Of a stretch of 64,000 nucleotides of DNA, positions 27,252-38,300 are shown piece by piece. Location of the stretch: contig JADKAZ010000001.1 of NCBI GenBank assembly GCA_016719015.1, positions 930,001-994,000 on the forward strand, read 5' to 3'. Both the position numbers and the translations under genes were made by a program. Numbering within the stretch: the first letter of the stretch is position 1; every line of letters starts with the position of its first letter. The notes under the pieces were generated by a model that worked only from the letters and a program-made list of their open reading frames with translations, was not told the origin of the DNA and ran no database searches. The stretch is from Chitinophagaceae bacterium (GTDB lineage: Bacteria > Bacteroidota > Bacteroidia > Chitinophagales > Chitinophagaceae).

Positions 27252-28979
27252 CTATAGCGGTAAAATGATGGAAAATTCTGTTCCTTCGCTTTCTTTAGTA
27301 TTTACTTTTATTTCTCCCCCATGTGCTTTTACTATATCATAGCTTAAACTCAATCCTAATCCTGTTCCTTGCCCGGTAGGTTTAGTAGTAAAGAATGGTT
27401 GAAATATTTTATCCAATACTTTTTGTGGAATGCCGTTGCCGTTATCATTCACTTTTATTTCAACCTTGCCATTTATTTTTTTGGTACTTACTGAAACAGT
27501 TGGTTCGTAGGGCTGTCCTGCTGAGCTTGCCGAAGCATGTTTTTTCTTTTCATCAACCACATAAAAAGCATTGTTGATTAAATTAAGAATCACCCTTCCA
27601 ATATCCTGCGGAATGATATTGATGTTGCCAATCGTTTCATCAAAATCTGTTTTCATCGTAGCGTTGAATGATTTGTCTTTTGCCCGCAAACCATGATATG
27701 CTAATCGTAAATATTCATCTGCCAGTTTATTAATATCAGTTGGTTCTTTTTTGCCAGTGCCGCTGCTGGAGTGTTGCAACATTCCTTTTACAATGGCATC
27801 GGCTCTTTTGCCGTGGTGAAGAATTTTCTCCAGGTTTTGTTTAATATCATCAGCAATAGCAAAGCCTTCGTCAGTATCACCTTTTTTAAACTCCGTTTTC
27901 ATTTCATCAATCAGTTCGTTGCTGACTTCCGAAAAATTATTGACAAAATTCAACGGGTTTTGAATTTCATGGGCAATGCCGGCTGTGAGTTCCCCAAGCG
28001 AAGCCATTTTTTCTGATTGGATGAGTTGAGATTGGGTAGATTGTAGATTGAATAATGTTTTTTCTAATACTTTATTTGTTTTTTGTTTTTGGCGGTTGTT
28101 GCGGTAAAGAATGAAACCGATTATGGTAAGAACAGCAAGACCTGCAAGCATTCCATAAGTTCTGATTTTTGATTGCGTCCGGATCCTTTCATTTTCCAAA
28201 TTCTCTAAACGAAGTGATTCTTCAAGAGATAGATTTTGGAAATCTGCCAGGTTTCTGATTCTTATTTTATACAAACTGTCTTTGGCTACCAGGGCCAGGC
28301 CCTGGTATTTGTAAGCACTGTCTACACGATTATTTAGTTTATAAGCAAGATAGAGATCTTCATACGCCATTCCTGCATTTAATAACCCGCCAGTTTCATT
28401 ACTAACAGATTTAATAATTCCAATATTTTTCAGTGCATAACTAAGTGCAGAATCTTTTTCATTTTCCTGCAGGAAAAATTGAAAAAGTTTGTGATTTATC
28501 TGAGCAATACTGTTTTGGTTGTTCCGTTCAATTGAAAATGATAACCCTTCGTAATAATATTTTTTAGCCAGTTGCTTATCTCCTTTTTTAAAATAAATGT
28601 CTCCGATAAAGGCAAGATTCAAGCCTTTGTAAAGACCTCTATACCTGGGGTCCTTTGCAAAAAAATCTGACTCTTTTGCATAATAGATAGCAGAATCAAG
28701 CTCATTCTTTTTAATATAAGCTTCTGCCAATCTCATATTAGGTACCATTTGCCTGTCTATATGATGAATTTGAGCAGCAATTCTTAATCCCTCTTTTAAG
28801 TGAAATATTTCTTGTTTCGGATTCTCCGTATAATTCATAAGGTTACCTAATACCTGATGTGTTACAGAAAGAATGGTAAATCTGTCTTTTCCCGGAACAG
28901 GAAACTGGGCTATCCGCCACCCCTTTTCTTCTTTATTATTTGGGTTCTTCTGCCAGCTTTTGATTATTTTGTTTGGCAA
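27252..28979 (-). CDS. TPR-type sensor histidine kinase, main part (5' frameshift)
   Basis: 575 residues in the visible frame; the real start is at 29184 (see next entry). TPR-like helices continue from EKGWRIAQFPVPGKD. A transmembrane helix (TYGMLAGLAVLTIIGFILY) precedes the shared core with GIAHEIQNPLNF, RVILNLINNAF, DNGNGIPQ and FFTTKPTGQGTGLGL. The ATPase-domain loop carries an insert HASASSAGQP encoded by a repeat at 27513-27539. Relative to the paralogue at 31224-33263 about 32 residues, roughly one TPR, are missing at the frame junction. Confidence 0.88.
   Translation of the reverse strand: MPNKIIKSWQKNPNNKEEKGWRIAQFPVPGKDRFTILSVTHQVLGNLMNYTENPKQEIFHLKEGLRIAAQIHHIDRQMVPNMRLAEAYIKKNELDSAIYYAKESDFFAKDPRYRGLYKGLNLAFIGDIYFKKGDKQLAKKYYYEGLSFSIERNNQNSIAQINHKLFQFFLQENEKDSALSYALKNIGIIKSVSNETGGLLNAGMAYEDLYLAYKLNNRVDSAYKYQGLALVAKDSLYKIRIRNLADFQNLSLEESLRLENLENERIRTQSKIRTYGMLAGLAVLTIIGFILYRNNRQKQKTNKVLEKTLFNLQSTQSQLIQSEKMASLGELTAGIAHEIQNPLNFVNNFSEVSNELIDEMKTEFKKGDTDEGFAIADDIKQNLEKILHHGKRADAIVKGMLQHSSSGTGKKEPTDINKLADEYLRLAYHGLRAKDKSFNATMKTDFDETIGNINIIPQDIGRVILNLINNAFYVVDEKKKHASASSAGQPYEPTVSVSTKKINGKVEIKVNDNGNGIPQKVLDKIFQPFFTTKPTGQGTGLGLSLSYDIVKAHGGEIKVNTKESEGTEFSIILPL
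27513..27539. repeat. Intragenic repeat in kinase loop (CTGAGCTTGCCGAAG type)
   Basis: In-frame insert between the NAFYVV segment and YEPTVSVST. It belongs to the same broad family as the unit at 31492-31514 (shared CTGAGCTTG-CGAAG core). Confidence 0.7.
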
Positions 28980-29184
28980 GGGTTAAACGTTTTTCAGCAT
29001 AGAAAAGAGCAGAGTCCCTGTTTGCTTCAGAGTAGTTATAATATAATTCAACGCAAGTGTTATGGCGGACAGAGTCGGTAGTTGCATTTCGTAAAATGTT
29101 CCGAAGGCTGTCAGGATTGCTTAGCTGTGTCTTGGCAAAAAAAGGAAGTAAAAGCAATAGTGTAATTTTCAAAATCTTTTTCAT
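28936..29184 (-). pseudogene. N-terminal fragment of the kinase at 27252 (signal peptide and first TPR)
   Basis: 82 residues: signal peptide MKKILKITLLLLLPFFAKTQ, then DSLRNILRNATTDSVRHNTC and the TPR-like YAEKRLTLAKQNNQKLAEEPK, followed by a stop. Adding one A to the CCCAAATAATAAAG stretch at about 28945-28960 gives EPKNNKEEKGWRI and joins it to the main kinase frame. Even after repair, a TPR-sized block present in the paralogues is absent at this point, so a real internal deletion may accompany the indel. Confidence 0.75.
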
Positions 29185-29192
29185 ACTCTTTA

Positions 29193-31220
29193 TTAAGCTG
29201 ACGGTAATTGTATAATGAATGCTGAGCCCTCCCCTTCTTTTGTTTCTACTTTTATTTCTCCACCATGTGCTTTTACAATATCATAACTCAGCGATAAACC
29301 TAAACCCGTTCCTTGTCCTGTTGGTTTGGTGGTAAAGAAGGGTTGAAAGATTTTGTCAAGTATTTTTTGAGGGATGCCATTGCCATTGTCTGCAACTTTT
29401 ATTTCTACTTTACCATTTATCTTTTTTGTACTTACTGAAACTGTTGGTTCGTATCCGGCTGGTTGTTGTTTCTTTTTTTCATCCACCACATAAAAAGCAT
29501 TGTTGATCAAATTCAAAACAACTCTTCCAATGTCCTGCGGCACGATATTGATTTTACCAATCGTTTCATCAAAATCAGTTTTCATGGTGGCGTTGAATGA
29601 TTTGTCTTTTGCTCTTAAGCCATGATAAGCTAACCGTAAATATTCATCTGCCAGTGCATTGATATTGGTTGGTTCTTTTTTACCGCTGCCACTGCTGCTG
29701 TGTTGCAACATTCCTTTTACAATTGCATCGGCTCTTTTGCCATGATGAAGAATTTTCTCCAGGTTTTGTTTAATATCATCAGCAATTGCAAAGCCTTCTT
29801 CTGTATCGCCTTTTTTAAACTCTGTTTTCATTTCATCAATCAGTTCATTACTCACTTCCGAAAAATTATTGACGAAGTTTAACGGGTTTTGAATTTCATG
29901 TGCAATACCGGCAGTGAGTTCTCCAAGGCTGGCCATTTTTTCTGATTGAATGAGTTGGGATTGGGTGGCTTTTAATTCATACAAAGTGCTTTCTACTTTA
30001 TCTTTCTGTTCCTGTAAAACTTTATTTGCTTTTTGCTTTTGCCGGTTGTTGCGGTAAAGCAATAACCCAACTATAAGGAATACAGCCAACACACCAAACA
30101 GGGTATAATTTCTTAGTTTGTTTTTGGCTTCTATTTTTTCCTGCTCCAGTTGCTGTAAACGTTCTTGTTCTTTAAAAGCTTCTTTTTGAAAATCGCCTAA
30201 GCTTTTTAGCCTTTCTTTCAATGTCTTTTCAGTTGCTTCTAAAGCAAGCCCTTTGTAGAAGTTGGCACTGTCTTTATTACCATTCAGTTCAAAACTCTTA
30301 TATAAATTGGTATAAGCAGCTTCTATATTTGGCGACTCCGTCAATCGCATCATAGCCAATTGTTTTTTGGCATAGTACAAGCTTGAATCTTTATTTTTTT
30401 CATCCTGATAAAAAGAAGAAAACGAGCCGTAAATAGTTATTAAAGTCCTTTGATTAAATTCGTTATTCAACAAAATAGCTTTATGCCAGTTTTCAATGGC
30501 CTGTGCTTTATCCCCCTTCTTCAGATATATATTGCCAATATGGTAATATATATAGCTTACTAATTGTAAGCCATTAACTTCTTTAAACAATAGTACTGTT
30601 GCTAATGCATCTTGCTCGAATTGCAGAGCAGAATCGAGTTTCCCTAAATTTGTATATAGTACTCCAATGTTCGATTTTATTAGTGTACCCCATACTTCAT
30701 TGCCCGTCTCTTTAAAAAGTTCTTTGGCTTTTGTATAGTGAGTTAATTGCTGAGCCGTATCCCCTGTTCTTCCCATGAGGTGACCCCAGGAATTATGTAC
30801 TTTTCCGAGAACATCAAGCCTGTTTTTACGGAGGTCAGGATACTTACCCTGAGAAAAAACTTTCGTTTCGTTTGCCGGGTCTTCTGCAATTTTAGCTGCA
30901 AGTAAAAAATTTTTAAGGGACTCCCCATATCTATACAGTTTGTATTGTTGATATGCTTTATCAGTTAACTTTAAGCCAGCGTCAAGCGTCATATTATTTT
31001 TTTCTGCAACCGAAAGAGCTATTTCTGAATAGTGCAATGAAGAATCACTATTGCTTTCTGAATACATGAGTGACAGCTTATCGGCAATAATATAACGGGA
31101 AGAGTCAATTGTTGCTAAACGTAACGCCTGTTTCAGGCTGTCTAATGTTTTCTGCTGTGTTTGTGCTTTTGCAAAAAATGGGAGCAAAAGCAGCAACGAT
31201 ATTCTTATAAATGATTTCAT
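29193..31220 (-). CDS. TPR-type sensor histidine kinase (array member)
   Basis: 675 residues. Signal peptide MKSFIRISLLLLLPFFAKAQ; periplasmic TPR-like repeats to about residue 350 (for example NNMTLDAGLKLTDKAYQQY, YHIGNIYLKKGDKAQAI); transmembrane helix YTLFGVLAVFLIVGLLLY with basic RNNRQKQK; core with His near 441 in GIAHEIQNPLNF, RVVLNLINNAF, DNGNGIPQ and TGQGTGLGLSLS. The loop is the short form (KKKQQPAGYEP). It starts 3 bp after the stop of the upstream kinase and ends 8 bp before the start at 29184. Confidence 0.93.
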   Translation of the reverse strand: MKSFIRISLLLLLPFFAKAQTQQKTLDSLKQALRLATIDSSRYIIADKLSLMYSESNSDSSLHYSEIALSVAEKNNMTLDAGLKLTDKAYQQYKLYRYGESLKNFLLAAKIAEDPANETKVFSQGKYPDLRKNRLDVLGKVHNSWGHLMGRTGDTAQQLTHYTKAKELFKETGNEVWGTLIKSNIGVLYTNLGKLDSALQFEQDALATVLLFKEVNGLQLVSYIYYHIGNIYLKKGDKAQAIENWHKAILLNNEFNQRTLITIYGSFSSFYQDEKNKDSSLYYAKKQLAMMRLTESPNIEAAYTNLYKSFELNGNKDSANFYKGLALEATEKTLKERLKSLGDFQKEAFKEQERLQQLEQEKIEAKNKLRNYTLFGVLAVFLIVGLLLYRNNRQKQKANKVLQEQKDKVESTLYELKATQSQLIQSEKMASLGELTAGIAHEIQNPLNFVNNFSEVSNELIDEMKTEFKKGDTEEGFAIADDIKQNLEKILHHGKRADAIVKGMLQHSSSGSGKKEPTNINALADEYLRLAYHGLRAKDKSFNATMKTDFDETIGKINIVPQDIGRVVLNLINNAFYVVDEKKKQQPAGYEPTVSVSTKKINGKVEIKVADNGNGIPQKILDKIFQPFFTTKPTGQGTGLGLSLSYDIVKAHGGEIKVETKEGEGSAFIIQLPSA

Positions 31221-31223
31221 TAA

Positions 31224-33263
31224 TTAGTTTCTAGGTAAATGAATAATAAATTCCGAACCTTCCCCTTCCTTCGTCTCCACTTTCAACTCCCCACCATGTG
31301 CTTTTACAATATCATAACTTAAACTCAATCCTAACCCTGTTCCCTGGCCTGTTGGTTTGGTGGTAAAGAAGGGTTGAAAGATTTTATCCAGTATTTTTTG
31401 AGGAATGCCGTTGCCGTTATCAGTAACTTTTATTTCTACTTTGTCGCCCACTTTTTTGGTGCTAACAGAAACAGTTGGTTCGTAGCTGTTGTCACCCTGA
31501 GCTTGTCGAAGGGTTTTCTTTTCATTCACAACGTAGAATGCATTGGTAATTAAATTCAAAATCACTCTTCCTATGTCCTGCGGAATGATATTGATTTTAC
31601 CAATGGTCTCATCATAATCCGTTATCATCGTTGCATTGAAAGATTTATCCTTTGCCCTCAAACCATGATAAGCCAACCGTAAATATTCATCTGCCAGTTT
31701 ATTTATATCGGTTGGCTCCTTTTTACCATTGCCGCTACTGGAGTGTTGCAACATTCCTTTTACTATGGCATCAGCTCTTTTACCATGATGATTTATTTTT
31801 TCCTCGTTGGCTTTTATGTCATTCAGAATCTCATTCTCCAACTGTTCATTTCTTTCAGCGTTTGGCTTTAAGCGTTCAGCGTTCAGCTCATCAATGAGTT
31901 CTTTGTTTACTTCCGAAAAATTATTGACAAAGTTCAACGGGTTTTGAATTTCATGGGCAATACCTGCAGTAAGTTCTCCAAGGCTGGCCATTTTTTCGGA
32001 TTGGATGAGCTGAGATTGGGTAGATTTTAAATTAGTTAGTGTTGTCTCTAAAACTTTATTTGCTTTTTGTTTTTGGCGGTTGTTTCGAAAAAGAATAAAT
32101 GCGATGATTGAAAATACAGCTAAGCCTCCCAGCAAGAAATAAGTTCTTATTTTGCTCTGATAAGCCTGCTTGTCTTTCTCAATATCCCGCAGCCGTATCT
32201 GCTCATTTAAATTTAAGTTTTGAAATTTAGTTAGATTGTTTATTCTTTCCAGATAAATACTATCCTTAGATTTTAATGCAAGCCGTTGGTATTTTCTGAC
32301 ACTATCCATTTTCATATCAAGCTCATAACAATCAGCTAAATTTTCATATAAATCACCTATAGAAAAATCCATGTGCCTGGTATTACCAACCAGTTGAATA
32401 CTTTCTACTGATTTGTATGCGTAATATATACTCGAATCCAAATCACCTTCAGTCTTATAACATTTAGATAAACCATAATAGCTACCTGTAATAGTTCCTA
32501 GACTAGCCTGGTCAATGGCCGATTGAATACTGGCAAAATAAAATTGTTTTGCAAGTTCTCTATTTCCTTTTTTCAAATAAGTATCTCCCGTCCAGGCAAA
32601 AACATTACTAAGATATTTATTACTAAAAGCCTTATTGAAATATGTAAGAGCCTCTTGTTCACAAAACAAGGCAGAGTCAAGCTCATTTAGCTTTAAATAA
32701 GCATATCCAAGATTCATATGAGAAAGCCCTAACCGGTATGGGTCATTAATTATTTTTCCATTTTTGATAGCTTCTTTTAGATAAAATATTTCTTGTTTTG
32801 TATTTCCGGTATTATTCATTAAAATAGAGTAAACATGTTGCGTTTGGGAAAGCACATAGGTTCTATGGTCTTTGGTAGCCAAACTACCTTTAAAATATAA
32901 CCAGCCATTCCTCTCGGTTTTTGTTTTTTCTATGATATCAAAAGCATTGAACAGGTTTTGAAGAGCCTCTGCATAATCCCCTTTAACAATAAGCTGGTAC
33001 CCCATTACAGAAAGTGTACTTGCTTGTGCAAATTTTTTATTATTGTTTTTGGAAACTTCCAAAGCCCTTGAATAATAAATGAAAGACGAATCCCTGTTTA
33101 ATTCCTGGTAGTAAAATCCAAGCTTCGTATACCCGACATATCGCAATGAATCATTAGTTGCGGATTGCAAATCCAAAAGCGTTGCTTCAGGTTCTTTTTG
33201 TTGTGCAAATAGCAGTATGGGAACTAGAAGTGTTGTCAATGTTATTAGAAACTTATTCATCAT
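31224..33263 (-). CDS. TPR-type sensor histidine kinase with two repeat-derived inserts
   Basis: 679 residues. Signal peptide (NKFLITLTTLLVPILLFAQ), periplasmic TPR-like repeats to about residue 350, transmembrane helix YFLLGGLAVFSIIAFILF, and the shared core with His near 437. Two segments are extra compared with siblings: LNAERLKPNAERNEQ in the helix after the H-box (DNA 31841-31890) and TLRQAQGDNS in the ATPase loop (DNA 31492-31514). Both are in frame. Gaps to the neighbours are 3 and 5 bp. Confidence 0.93.
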   Translation of the reverse strand: MMNKFLITLTTLLVPILLFAQQKEPEATLLDLQSATNDSLRYVGYTKLGFYYQELNRDSSFIYYSRALEVSKNNNKKFAQASTLSVMGYQLIVKGDYAEALQNLFNAFDIIEKTKTERNGWLYFKGSLATKDHRTYVLSQTQHVYSILMNNTGNTKQEIFYLKEAIKNGKIINDPYRLGLSHMNLGYAYLKLNELDSALFCEQEALTYFNKAFSNKYLSNVFAWTGDTYLKKGNRELAKQFYFASIQSAIDQASLGTITGSYYGLSKCYKTEGDLDSSIYYAYKSVESIQLVGNTRHMDFSIGDLYENLADCYELDMKMDSVRKYQRLALKSKDSIYLERINNLTKFQNLNLNEQIRLRDIEKDKQAYQSKIRTYFLLGGLAVFSIIAFILFRNNRQKQKANKVLETTLTNLKSTQSQLIQSEKMASLGELTAGIAHEIQNPLNFVNNFSEVNKELIDELNAERLKPNAERNEQLENEILNDIKANEEKINHHGKRADAIVKGMLQHSSSGNGKKEPTDINKLADEYLRLAYHGLRAKDKSFNATMITDYDETIGKINIIPQDIGRVILNLITNAFYVVNEKKTLRQAQGDNSYEPTVSVSTKKVGDKVEIKVTDNGNGIPQKILDKIFQPFFTTKPTGQGTGLGLSLSYDIVKAHGGELKVETKEGEGSEFIIHLPRN
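31492..31514. repeat. Intragenic repeat in kinase loop (CCCTGAGCTTGTCGAAGGG)
   Basis: Imperfect inverted repeat encoding LRQAQGD in frame, at the same loop position as the inserts of the other kinases. I recognise this peptide/DNA unit as a dispersed repeat common in Bacteroidota genomes. Confidence 0.8.
31841..31890. repeat. Tandem-like intragenic insert (TTCAGCG / GCGTTCAGCG units)
   Basis: In-frame insert with repeated TTCAGCG/CGTTCAGC words, encoding AERLKPNAER. It lies at a different site from the loop insertions, in the helical segment after the H-box where sibling kinases show variable sequence of fixed length. Confidence 0.55.
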
Positions 33264-33268
33264 AACGA

Positions 33269-35311
33269 TTAATTTGGTAATTGAATAATAAACTCACTTC
33301 CTTCTCCTTCTTTCGTTTCTACCTTCAACTCACCACCATGTGCCTTTACAATATCATAACTTAAACTCAATCCTAATCCAGTTCCTTGTCCGGTGGGCTT
33401 GGTAGTAAAGAAGGGTTGAAATATCTTATCGAGTATTTTTTGAGGGATGCCGTTGCCGTTGTCTTTTACAGAAATTAAAACCTTGTTGCTTTCTTTCCTT
33501 GTACTTACTTCAACAGTTGGTTCGTATCCGGCAAGCTGCTGTTTCTTTTTTTCATCAATGACATAAAAAGCATTGGTGATTAAGTTGAGTATCACTCTAC
33601 CTATATCCTGCGGAATAATGTTGATGTCTCTGATGCTTTCATCAAAATCAGTTTTCATAGTGGCATTGAATGATTTGTCTTTTGCCCGCAAACCATGATA
33701 AGCGAGACGTAGATATTCATCTGCCAAAGCATTAATATTAGTTGGTTCTTTTACACCACTGCTGCTGCTTGAATGTTGCAGCATCCCTTTTACAATGGCC
33801 GCAGCTCTATTGCCATGATGATTTATTTTTTCTTCATTGTCTCTTATATCTTTTGCAATTGCTTTTGCATCAGAATAATTTCCTTTATCTATTTCCTCCT
33901 CCAATTCAACTGCCAATTCTTTATTTACTTCCGAAAAATTATTGACGAAATTCAACGGGTTTTGAATTTCATGGGCAATACCTGCAGTAAGTTCTCCAAG
34001 GCTGGCCATTTTTTCGGATTGGATGAGTTGGGATTGGGCGGATTTTAAATTAGTTAGTGTTGTTTCTAAAACCCTGTTGGATTTTTGTTTTTGCCGGTTG
34101 TTACGATAAAGCAATAATGCAACCAGGAGGATAAATCCAAGTGTGCCCAAAAGTGAAATTATCCGGATACGGTTCTGGTTAGCAGTTTTCTCCTGTTCTA
34201 TTTTTTGTAAATTCTGATTCTCTGTAAATAAAATGTTTTGATAACGTATTAAATTGTTCTTTTCTATTTTGTTAAGACTGTCAACTAATGGAGCAGCCTG
34301 TTTTAAATAATAATAACCGCTGTCTTGTTTATTGAGTGTCCGGTATGCATTGGCAAGAACGGAATAGGTTTGAGCGATAAAACTTTTTAATCCTACTTCC
34401 TCAGCTGTAAGCCGGGCTTTGTGTGCATAGTTCAAACTGGAATCAAACTCCTGTTTTTGATTGAAGATTTCTGCCCGGAGTAAATACGTTTGGATTAAAA
34501 TTCTAAGATTCTTATACTTGATATTGGCCTTTTCTGCTTTTAATAAAGCATCTTCTGCTAAATCATATTTTTTCATTAAAAGATTGGATTCCCCGATAAT
34601 ATTATAGATATGACCAAGATATGTTTTTACATAAAAAGGAACATTTTGTTTTTCGTAATGTCCTAAACTTTTTTCTGCAAATAGTATAGCTGAATCAGGG
34701 AGATTCGTCGCCAGGTAAACTTCAGCGATATTATTGGTTGTATTGGCTACTAAGCGTTCATCCTTTAATGCTTCATGTATCTTCAATGCTGTTCTGTATT
34801 TGTTCAGCTCCTCCGTTCTATTACCAACTCTTCCAAGTAAAAAACCCATATGTCTCTGTGTCTCTGCATATTCATGCAAAATATCCCGGTCAAGAACAGA
34901 ACCATCAGCATCAGGCAGGCTGTTACTTTCATGAAAAGAAGAATACCCTAATATTTCAAATGCCTGTAAGTATGTTTTTAATGATTCAGCATAATCTCCT
35001 GTGTTTTTTTGATTATATCCTATGGCCATCAATGCATAGACCTCCATAAATTTCAATTGCTTACTTTTTGAGAATTCATATGCTTGTTTCGCAATAGCCA
35101 TTGCACTATCTGACTGAACCCCTTCAATTGCCCAGTAAAGCAAAATCATGTTCCAGGCTTTTGTAGTATCATTATCAGCCCGATCAATCCTAGAACGCAG
35201 ACTATCTGCTAAAAATGGATTGTAGCCCGGAGACATACTGTCTACTTGAACCTGAGCCCGGAGTTGCACCGGGAAATAAAAAAAGAGAATTATGGCAAGT
35301 AAACTTTTCAT
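33269..35311 (-). CDS. TPR-type sensor histidine kinase (array member)
   Basis: 680 residues. Signal peptide MKSLLAIILFFYFPVQLRAQ; TPR-like periplasmic helices; transmembrane helix IISLLGTLGFILLVALLLY; core with His near 447, N-box RVILNLITNAF, DNGNGIPQ and TGQGTGLGLSLS. The loop is short (KKKQQLAGYEP). One conserved residue in the HGKRADAI segment differs here (NHHGNRAAAI). Gaps of 5 and 11 bp to its neighbours indicate co-transcription. Confidence 0.93.
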   Translation of the reverse strand: MKSLLAIILFFYFPVQLRAQVQVDSMSPGYNPFLADSLRSRIDRADNDTTKAWNMILLYWAIEGVQSDSAMAIAKQAYEFSKSKQLKFMEVYALMAIGYNQKNTGDYAESLKTYLQAFEILGYSSFHESNSLPDADGSVLDRDILHEYAETQRHMGFLLGRVGNRTEELNKYRTALKIHEALKDERLVANTTNNIAEVYLATNLPDSAILFAEKSLGHYEKQNVPFYVKTYLGHIYNIIGESNLLMKKYDLAEDALLKAEKANIKYKNLRILIQTYLLRAEIFNQKQEFDSSLNYAHKARLTAEEVGLKSFIAQTYSVLANAYRTLNKQDSGYYYLKQAAPLVDSLNKIEKNNLIRYQNILFTENQNLQKIEQEKTANQNRIRIISLLGTLGFILLVALLLYRNNRQKQKSNRVLETTLTNLKSAQSQLIQSEKMASLGELTAGIAHEIQNPLNFVNNFSEVNKELAVELEEEIDKGNYSDAKAIAKDIRDNEEKINHHGNRAAAIVKGMLQHSSSSSGVKEPTNINALADEYLRLAYHGLRAKDKSFNATMKTDFDESIRDINIIPQDIGRVILNLITNAFYVIDEKKKQQLAGYEPTVEVSTRKESNKVLISVKDNGNGIPQKILDKIFQPFFTTKPTGQGTGLGLSLSYDIVKAHGGELKVETKEGEGSEFIIQLPN

Positions 35312-35322
35312 CTTTTTATTTA

Positions 35323-38300
35323 TTAATTACATGGTAATACAATTATGAATGTGCTTCCTTCCCCTTCCTTCGTCTCCACTTTTAACTCGCCGCCATGTGC
35401 TTTTACAATATCATAACTTAAACTTAAGCCCAAACCTGTGCCTTGCCCTGTTGGTTTGGTGGTGAAGAAGGGTTGAAATATTTTATTGAGTATTTTTTGA
35501 GGGATACCATTGCCGTTGTCATTTACGCTAATTATAATCTTATCCGCAACTTTCTTTGTAGTTACGGAAACAGTTGGTTCATACTTACCATCCGCCGACG
35601 CCGAGGCTTTGGCAGACACGGCATAAAACGCATTGTTGATCAAATTCAAAATCACTCTTCCAATATCTTGTGGAATGATGTTGACGTTGCCAATGGTTTC
35701 ATCATATTCTGTTTTCATCGTTGCATTGAATGATTTGTCTTTTGCTCTTAAGCCATGATACGCCAATCGCAAATATTCATCGGCCAACGCATTGATATTG
35801 GTCGCCTCTTTTTGATTGCTGCTGCTACGGCTGTGTTGCAACATTCCTTTTACAATACCATCTGCCCGTTTACCATGATGATTTATCTTTTCCAAATTCT
35901 GAATTACATCATTCATAATTTCCTTTGCATCTTCTGTATCCCCTTTTTCAATCGCTTCTTTCATTTCATCCAGTAATTCTTTACTCACTTCACTAAAGTT
36001 GTTGACAAAGTTTAACGGGTTCTGAATTTCATGGGCAATGCCGGCAGTGAGTTCTCCCAGGCTGGCCATCTTTTCTGATTGTATCAATTGCTTTTGGGTA
36101 GACTGCAACTCTGTTAATGCTTCTTCTGCTTTTTGTTTGGCTTCTTTAATAGCTATTAAATCCAGCTCAGCTTGTTCTGCATGTGCTTCTGCAATTTTTA
36201 AATCATTAAAACGGGTAAAGGTCAGGTTGAATACTGCCGCAAAACGTTCCAGCAATTGCAAAGTTTCCGCCGGTTGCTCATCCGGCGAAGCCATACCAAT
36301 AAAACCTTTACTGAAATAAGCGATATACTGCACTCTTCTTTGTTGAGAAAGCCCCCCTTTAAATGGTACACCCAAACTTCCAAGATGTTTGAAGTAGTTT
36401 TGTAACTCTTCCCCATGCATATCTATCACTAACGATTTTTGCTGCGCTTTCCACCCACTAAACATTTGTAATAAGCTGTCGTTGTCATTCATGTTGCCAG
36501 CAAATGCTGTACTCACTTTACTACCATCTTCATCGGTTAACCAAAATTCGGCATCACCCGTTTCGTTCATTATGATAGCAATGTATAACCGGTTGGGATG
36601 AATACCCAATGCAATTAATTGCTGAAACAGTACAGCCGCAGTTTCTGCCAGTTCATCACTTTTTTGCATGGCCAGCGTTCTGCTTCTCACTCTTTCTAAT
36701 GCCGCTTCTATCTGCGCTTCTATTGCCTGTGCTTCGGCTTTTTGCAAATCGAGGTAGCGACGGTAAGTTTGCCCGAATACCCCTGCAAATCGTTTCAGTA
36801 CCTGGGCTGATTCTTCGGGAATGGAGGTTGGTGAAAAAGCAAACAGGACCCCTTCTGTAAAAAAGAAATCAGTATGCATGATCGTATCCGGCAATGCTTC
36901 GATATCGACTTGAACAGGATAGTCAGGCGCATCATTGATAGCTTTGAAGTAATTCTTTAAATCCTCACCTGCCAGTTCATAAGTAAACCCGGCCTTTTTA
37001 TTTTTCCAGGCTTCCTTTACACTTATTAACAAGGGATGGGTGGTCATATCCAGCAGGCCGATATCCAAACTGGTTTCTCCTTTTTTATTGGTAGATGCTA
37101 CCCATACTTCCATTTGCTTTATCTCATCTAAGATGCCAATACCACAACGGATAGATTTGTCAATACCTAATTTTACCAGTTCATCAAACATGGATACCAC
37201 CGTAGCTCCTACATCCTGGCTATTATGCATCGCCATTGTTTTGCTCCTCACTCTTTCTAATGATGCTTCAATTTGAGCTTCTCTTGCCTGTGCTTCTGCT
37301 TTTTGCAAATCAAGAAAACGGGTATACGATTGTTCGAATACTTTAGCAAACCTTTTTAAAATATCATTCTCACTATCTGAAAATATTTTTCCTGAATAGC
37401 TATGCAGACTTAACGCCGTGTTTTTTGCGAAGGCAATAGAAACTTCCCAGTTCTTAGAATCCAGCACCAGCCTTTTTCTTTTTTCAGGCAAATTTTTAAA
37501 GTTTGTATGCGTATATAAATAAGTAAAGAAACTTGTTTTCTCCTCGTAAGAATATACTTTGGTTAGCAATTCCTTTTTAGAGGCGATGGCGTCAAAAATT
37601 TCATCTGTAACAGGATGTTTGAAGTAGGGCACCTGGAAGCACACCGCATACGATTGACCCGGAGCAGCCAGCCACGATTCAAAATCTTTGGTACCTTCTT
37701 TTATTACATTAATATTTATTCCATCGGATACAATACCAAGGTCATTCATCTTTTCATACAACACAGCCACCAACTCACTTAGCTCTTCACTTTTATGCAT
37801 GGCTAAGGAACGGCTCCGCACTCTTTCCAATGCAGCTTCAATCTGTGCTTCCCTTGCCTGTGCTTCAGCTCTTTGCAGATCGAGAAAACGGATATAGGCT
37901 TGCTCAAATACTTTTGAAAACCGTTTGAGAATATCAATCTCTTGTTGTGAAAGCGATTTACCGGAGTAGTCGTTAATAAATATGGAAGTGTTTCGCTGAA
38001 AAGCAATTGAAGTAGCGTAAGTTTTAGCAGCCAGGCAATAATCTTTTACCTGCTGCGGAGTATGTTTAAAATCGCTGTGCTCAAAAATATGGTCTAAGAA
38101 TGTTTTGTTTTCTTCTGCAGTATACCGTTCTGCTAAAAATTCCAAACCCTTATCCTTTGCCGTCCACAAGTTAGTCAATACGGGATGTTCAAAGTAAGGA
38201 AGGTGAAACTTAATAGCAGATGGAAAACCGGGGTTTGCCATCCATTCATCCAAATCTTTTGAACCTTCTGTATAAGTAATTAATGCCACACCATCACCTA

